Below are positions 19,101 through 22,106 of a DNA stretch of 22,106 nt, in pieces. The DNA is taken from the NCBI GenBank assembly GCA_036897485.1, contig JAYMTF010001645.1, forward strand, positions 1-22,106, given 5' to 3'. The notes below the pieces were generated by a model, which was not told where the DNA came from, searched no databases, and was given only the letters and a program-made list of their open reading frames with translations. The translations under genes were made by a program, and so were the position numbers. Positions within the stretch are counted from its first letter, which is position 1. Each line of letters opens with the position of its first letter. This DNA is from Pelargonium nanum (Eukaryota; Streptophyta; Magnoliopsida; Geraniales; Geraniaceae).

Positions 19101-21479
19101 AGCCTTTTTATCCTTGGAACTTTTTAATGTAGGTTCTTCATCGGGAACTTCTTCAATAATGCATTCCTGTTAGTTCATAGAAATATTTGAGATGCATCTA
19201 CCACCGCAGAACAACTGGGAGAAACAATAAAGACATTTGGATCCATTGCTTGAAGACGACAAGGAAAAGTGAAAATACAAACCATGCACAAAGAAAGAAT
19301 TATAAATGCATATAAAATGTAAGAAAAAAAAAATTCAATGCAAAAAAAATGTAGTACCTTCGGAACAAAGAGTTTAAAATAATTCACAAGAGAAGGAAAA
19401 TAAAAGCAAGAAAAGACAACTGTAAAATGCTTGTATTAGAATCTGACACATCTCGAACTTCATACCTCCAACGAAATGACGCCACGGAAATTTCTTTCTT
19501 CTTGCTTTTTGGTGTAACCAAGCTGCAAAACGAGTTTACAATTTTATTTCACATCATACAGCAAACTTATAAATTCTCACATTTAGAGTATTAACAATAC
19601 AGACAACACATAAATCCTTTAAACGAAACCATAATATGCCTAAGAATCATAATCGTCAACATCATTCCTTCTTCAAATTTCCAAACTCATATTATCTGAA
19701 TATAAGATGGTCCTGTCTCATTATAGGAAATAATGATTGGTGAACTCCTATTTTTAAGGAGATACTCAAGGAAATTGCTATGGTACAAAGTTGAGTAAAT
19801 ACCAATTACAGAGAATTATGCCAAAATGGCAGACTGCCAAAAGATTCAGCTTGCTTGATGTACCATACTACTAACCTTTCCAGTTTTCTCATTTAAAACA
19901 AACCACCGTCTACTCCACCCAATTGTTTTCCCACTTTTTTTAAGCAAAAATCCTGCAGGAAAGGAGAAAACAGCAAGAAAAAAATCAACAGGTCAGGATT
20001 TATGTGTGTAAACAGGGCCAAATTGATGTCATAAATCATAAAGCTTGAGACTTGTTAATGGGAAAGCTCCTAAAAAAAGCCTTTGCTCTTGAACCCTAAA
20101 AATTTCAAGAAAATTATAGATTTAGGAGGGCGAGAAACATGGAATAAATCTAACGAAGAGATAAACCACCATGCATGTTCAATTTTAAACAAATAACTAA
20201 ATGAACTTCATAAGAAATCTCAAATGCTGTCCACTGAAGCTAATTGGAAAGGCTGATTTTTGCCTTTATTGTTCAACAACAATGTTTTTGCCAATAAAAT
20301 AAAGGTTTTGCATACAAACAAAACAACCTAGCATGGTTTCTCAAAGGAAAAAGGCCAAATGCAAGGCAGTACTATATCTCGGTAAATGCATCTATGGTCA
20401 TGATAAAATAATTAAGTAATCACTCGATCCACAAATGTCAATAGCTCATTTTTCATGTATTGTTAGTGAAACATAAATTATCTTTTGAGGCCCTCAATGC
20501 AATTCTATCACACTAAAAGATCCGCACAAAGAGTAGCAAAAACAGTTTTTGTTGGATAAATAGGAGATGTCTCAAGTAGAAATGAATTAAATCATCCACC
20601 TAGGATATGCTCTTTCTAGTGATACTTTGTTTAATTTATTTTTTATTTTGCAAACATAAGAATAGTGGAACATCATGTAGGTTATCCTAAAAATAATTTA
20701 CCAAAATGATCAAAGATGATAAGCCAAAATCTTATCACGTTAATGTTAACAATAACATCACCATGACAATAGACTAAAACCAGAGATGAAATTAATGAAT
20801 AAAGTCCCTCCCCCAACTGGAACCAGCACAAACACTCAAGAATGGAAGAAAAATAACAAGATGCCTCAAATTACATCCCAATAATGGTATTCGTGAGATA
20901 GAGGGGAGAACACGAGCTAAAGTAATAAACGTAGAAACCCATAGAAAAGAACTTTTATACTGCTTGTGCACTAACCTGCCGTTATCTCGCCTCCAGGACC
21001 AGCAGTCTTCAAGGCTGGAGCCTCTTGTACATCCTTGTCAGATTTATCTTTCAAATCCTTTAAGTTTCCACCAGATTGTGGGCCTCCTGTCTGAGGACTG
21101 GTTGCCTATAGAAGGAATCAGAAAGGATAATTTTGAGTAAAATTGCCGTACATAACTACAACGTTCATGTATGGATATGAAACAAGGTAAACAAAATATT
21201 TTGATTGCACACTTGCTTTAATTGAAGCTGACAGACATTTTATCTCTGCTATTTACTTTAGTTAGAGCTGTCATCATCTCTTAGTTTGGAGATGAGTGAC
21301 TGAGATTGACTATGTACATAAATTGTACCCAAAAAAAAAGCATTTTTTCATAAACTCATGCCTAACCAATCCAAAAAAGAAATAAAGCCCATACCCTATT
21401 TAGTAAAGACTTATCTGCAACAACACCCTTCTTGGAAGAATGACTCTTTAGCTCTTCTTCACGCCGTTGCCTGTCCATT
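16169..21479 (-). CDS. DRP2: Dynamin-related protein DRP2 (plant dynamin-2), C-terminal half; 5' part outside window
   Basis: Ten visible exons in transcript order: 21479-21395, 21105-20976, 19952-19876, 19522-19466, 19166-19028, 18920-18769, 18219-18097, 18004-17937, 17353-17184, 16389-16169, all GT..AG with agreeing phases. They encode the last 406 aa of a protein usually about 910-930 aa. In visible numbering: linker 1-67 ([21 protein letters not shown]); PH domain about 68-190 ([30 protein letters not shown]); GTPase effector domain about 222-315 ([22 protein letters not shown]); Ser-rich region; and a basic, proline-rich tail ending [12 protein letters not shown], stop TAG 16171-16169. 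The GTPase and middle domains lie beyond the right edge. The first visible base completes a codon begun upstream. The family binds phosphoinositides and pinches clathrin-coated vesicles at the plasma membrane and cell plate. A or B paralogue is not decided. Confidence 0.93.
17467..17665. mobile_element. Stowaway-type MITE in a DRP2 intron
   Basis: About 199 bases with ends TTCCTTCTGTCC (left) and, reverse-complemented, CTCCCTCCATACC (right), which resemble the CTCCCTCCGT ends of Stowaway-type elements. It is flanked by TA at 17465-17466 and 17666-17667. It lies in the intron 17354-17936 of the dynamin gene and has no coding capacity. Confidence 0.65.
18364..18694. mobile_element. hAT-like MITE in a DRP2 intron
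   Basis: About 330 bases with inverted ends: TAGGAGTGTGCAA at 18364 and TTGCACACCTCTAG ending at 18694. Next to them are GGTCCGAAACCGAACCG and, at the other end, its reverse-complement-like GGTCTGGACCC. The TAGGRGTGTGCA end is common in plant hAT MITEs. Flanking eight-base duplications are not clear (degraded). It includes a TA/TG microsatellite at 18529-18556 and lies in the intron 18220-18768. Confidence 0.6.
19953..20975 (-). other. Long DRP2 intron, nothing recognised inside
   Basis: A 1023-base intron between the linker exon and the first full PH-domain exon, with a GT donor at 20975 and an AG acceptor ending at 19953. It splits a Gly codon at the start of the PH domain. No transposon end, RNA gene or coding frame was recognised. 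Confidence 0.6.
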
Positions 21480-22106
21480 CTGGCAAGTTGAACAAGCAAT
21501 CATCAAACAAACATAATGGCAAGCCATACAAACTCAAATACATAACAGGGAGGTCTACAGAAATGATAAACCATCATATATAGTAGAAAGGCAAACAAGC
21601 ATAAGAAAGTCAAAGAATCTATATATTCCGTTGTTTTCTGACAATTATCATATAATAACAAACATGGTTTCATTTACGCATATAAAGACCCTGAATATGT
21701 AGTACATGTAAGAGCATGGAGGCGGCCTTACAGAAAGTATAAGATTCAAATATAACTTTTATTCATATCAATTTAATAGTTCAGCTTCCATATATCATTA
21801 CCAAGACATTTTGAATTTGCCTTTTAACAAAAAAAAAAATTAATGTCAGGAGTAAATATTAAGATGGATATTTTCATCTCTAATCTGTGATGCTTCTGCG
21901 AAATTTATCCCCTTGACAATGCTATTGGTAAAACCATACGACATCAATCACCTTTGGTTTATACAATCACATAAAAAATAAAAATAAAAAAATAAAAAAT
22001 CAGATCAACTTTAGCTACCTATCACAAATGGAGTAAAGGCAAGCACAACTAGTTCAATATATACATAATTTTCGAAGTATGGATATATATATATATATAT
22101 ATATAT
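21480..22106 (-). other. DRP2 intron running off the window
   Basis: I looked for the preceding exon (the conserved segment ending in a basic RLVQRR-like stretch before MDRQRR) and did not find it, so it is beyond 22106. The stretch is AT-rich and ends in an AT dinucleotide microsatellite from about 22084 to the edge. Confidence 0.6.

Noticed and set aside
22084..22106. AT dinucleotide run at the window edge
   Set aside because: Ordinary microsatellite cut by the window; no further meaning can be supported.

Overview
The window is nuclear DNA of a flowering plant, most likely a eudicot. The signs are AT-rich introns with GT..AG borders, plant-specific families (MET1-type DNA methyltransferase, DRP2-type dynamin) and small plant transposons (SINEs, MITEs). 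I cannot name the species. Three protein-coding genes are supported; exon borders were placed by hand by joining conserved reading frames at GT/AG sites, and all phases agree.

1-2321: AT-rich upstream region. A ~365-bp segment is duplicated in tandem (about 336-1729 and 1737-2277). The first copy was opened by a ~1-kb TTA-flanked PIF/Harbinger-like element that itself carries a SINE. The second copy carries another SINE. Each copy ends in a G-box and a CCAAT box, and the second copy forms the immediate promoter of the first gene.

2322-5536 (+): five-exon short-chain dehydrogenase/reductase, 246 aa, resembling plant NADPH-dependent pterin aldehyde reductase. A six-codon upstream ORF ends just before its start codon.

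5537-6488: spacer between two converging 3' ends, with nested tandem duplications.

6489-13983 (-): complete twelve-exon MET1 (DNMT1-type maintenance CG methyltransferase), 1570 aa: two RFTS domains, acidic linker, two BAH domains and a full C5-methylase domain. Its 5' flank has E2F-like sites and a telo-box, typical of S-phase genes, and its long first intron has a local duplication.

14251-16168: repeat-rich spacer with an inverted-repeat (foldback) element enclosing a tRNA-like pol III promoter, and a degenerate ~166-bp tandem repeat.

16169-22106 (-): the 3' half of a DRP2-type dynamin (PH domain, GED, proline-rich tail; ten exons, 406 aa visible), with two MITEs in its introns. The GTPase and middle domains lie beyond the right edge.

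The genes do not form an operon or pathway: they act in pterin/folate aldehyde reduction, DNA methylation and clathrin-dependent vesicle scission. I found no convincing undescribed biological system. The most interesting material is the repeat-built promoter of the reductase gene, the foldback element upstream of the methyltransferase gene, and the S-phase promoter motifs of MET1.
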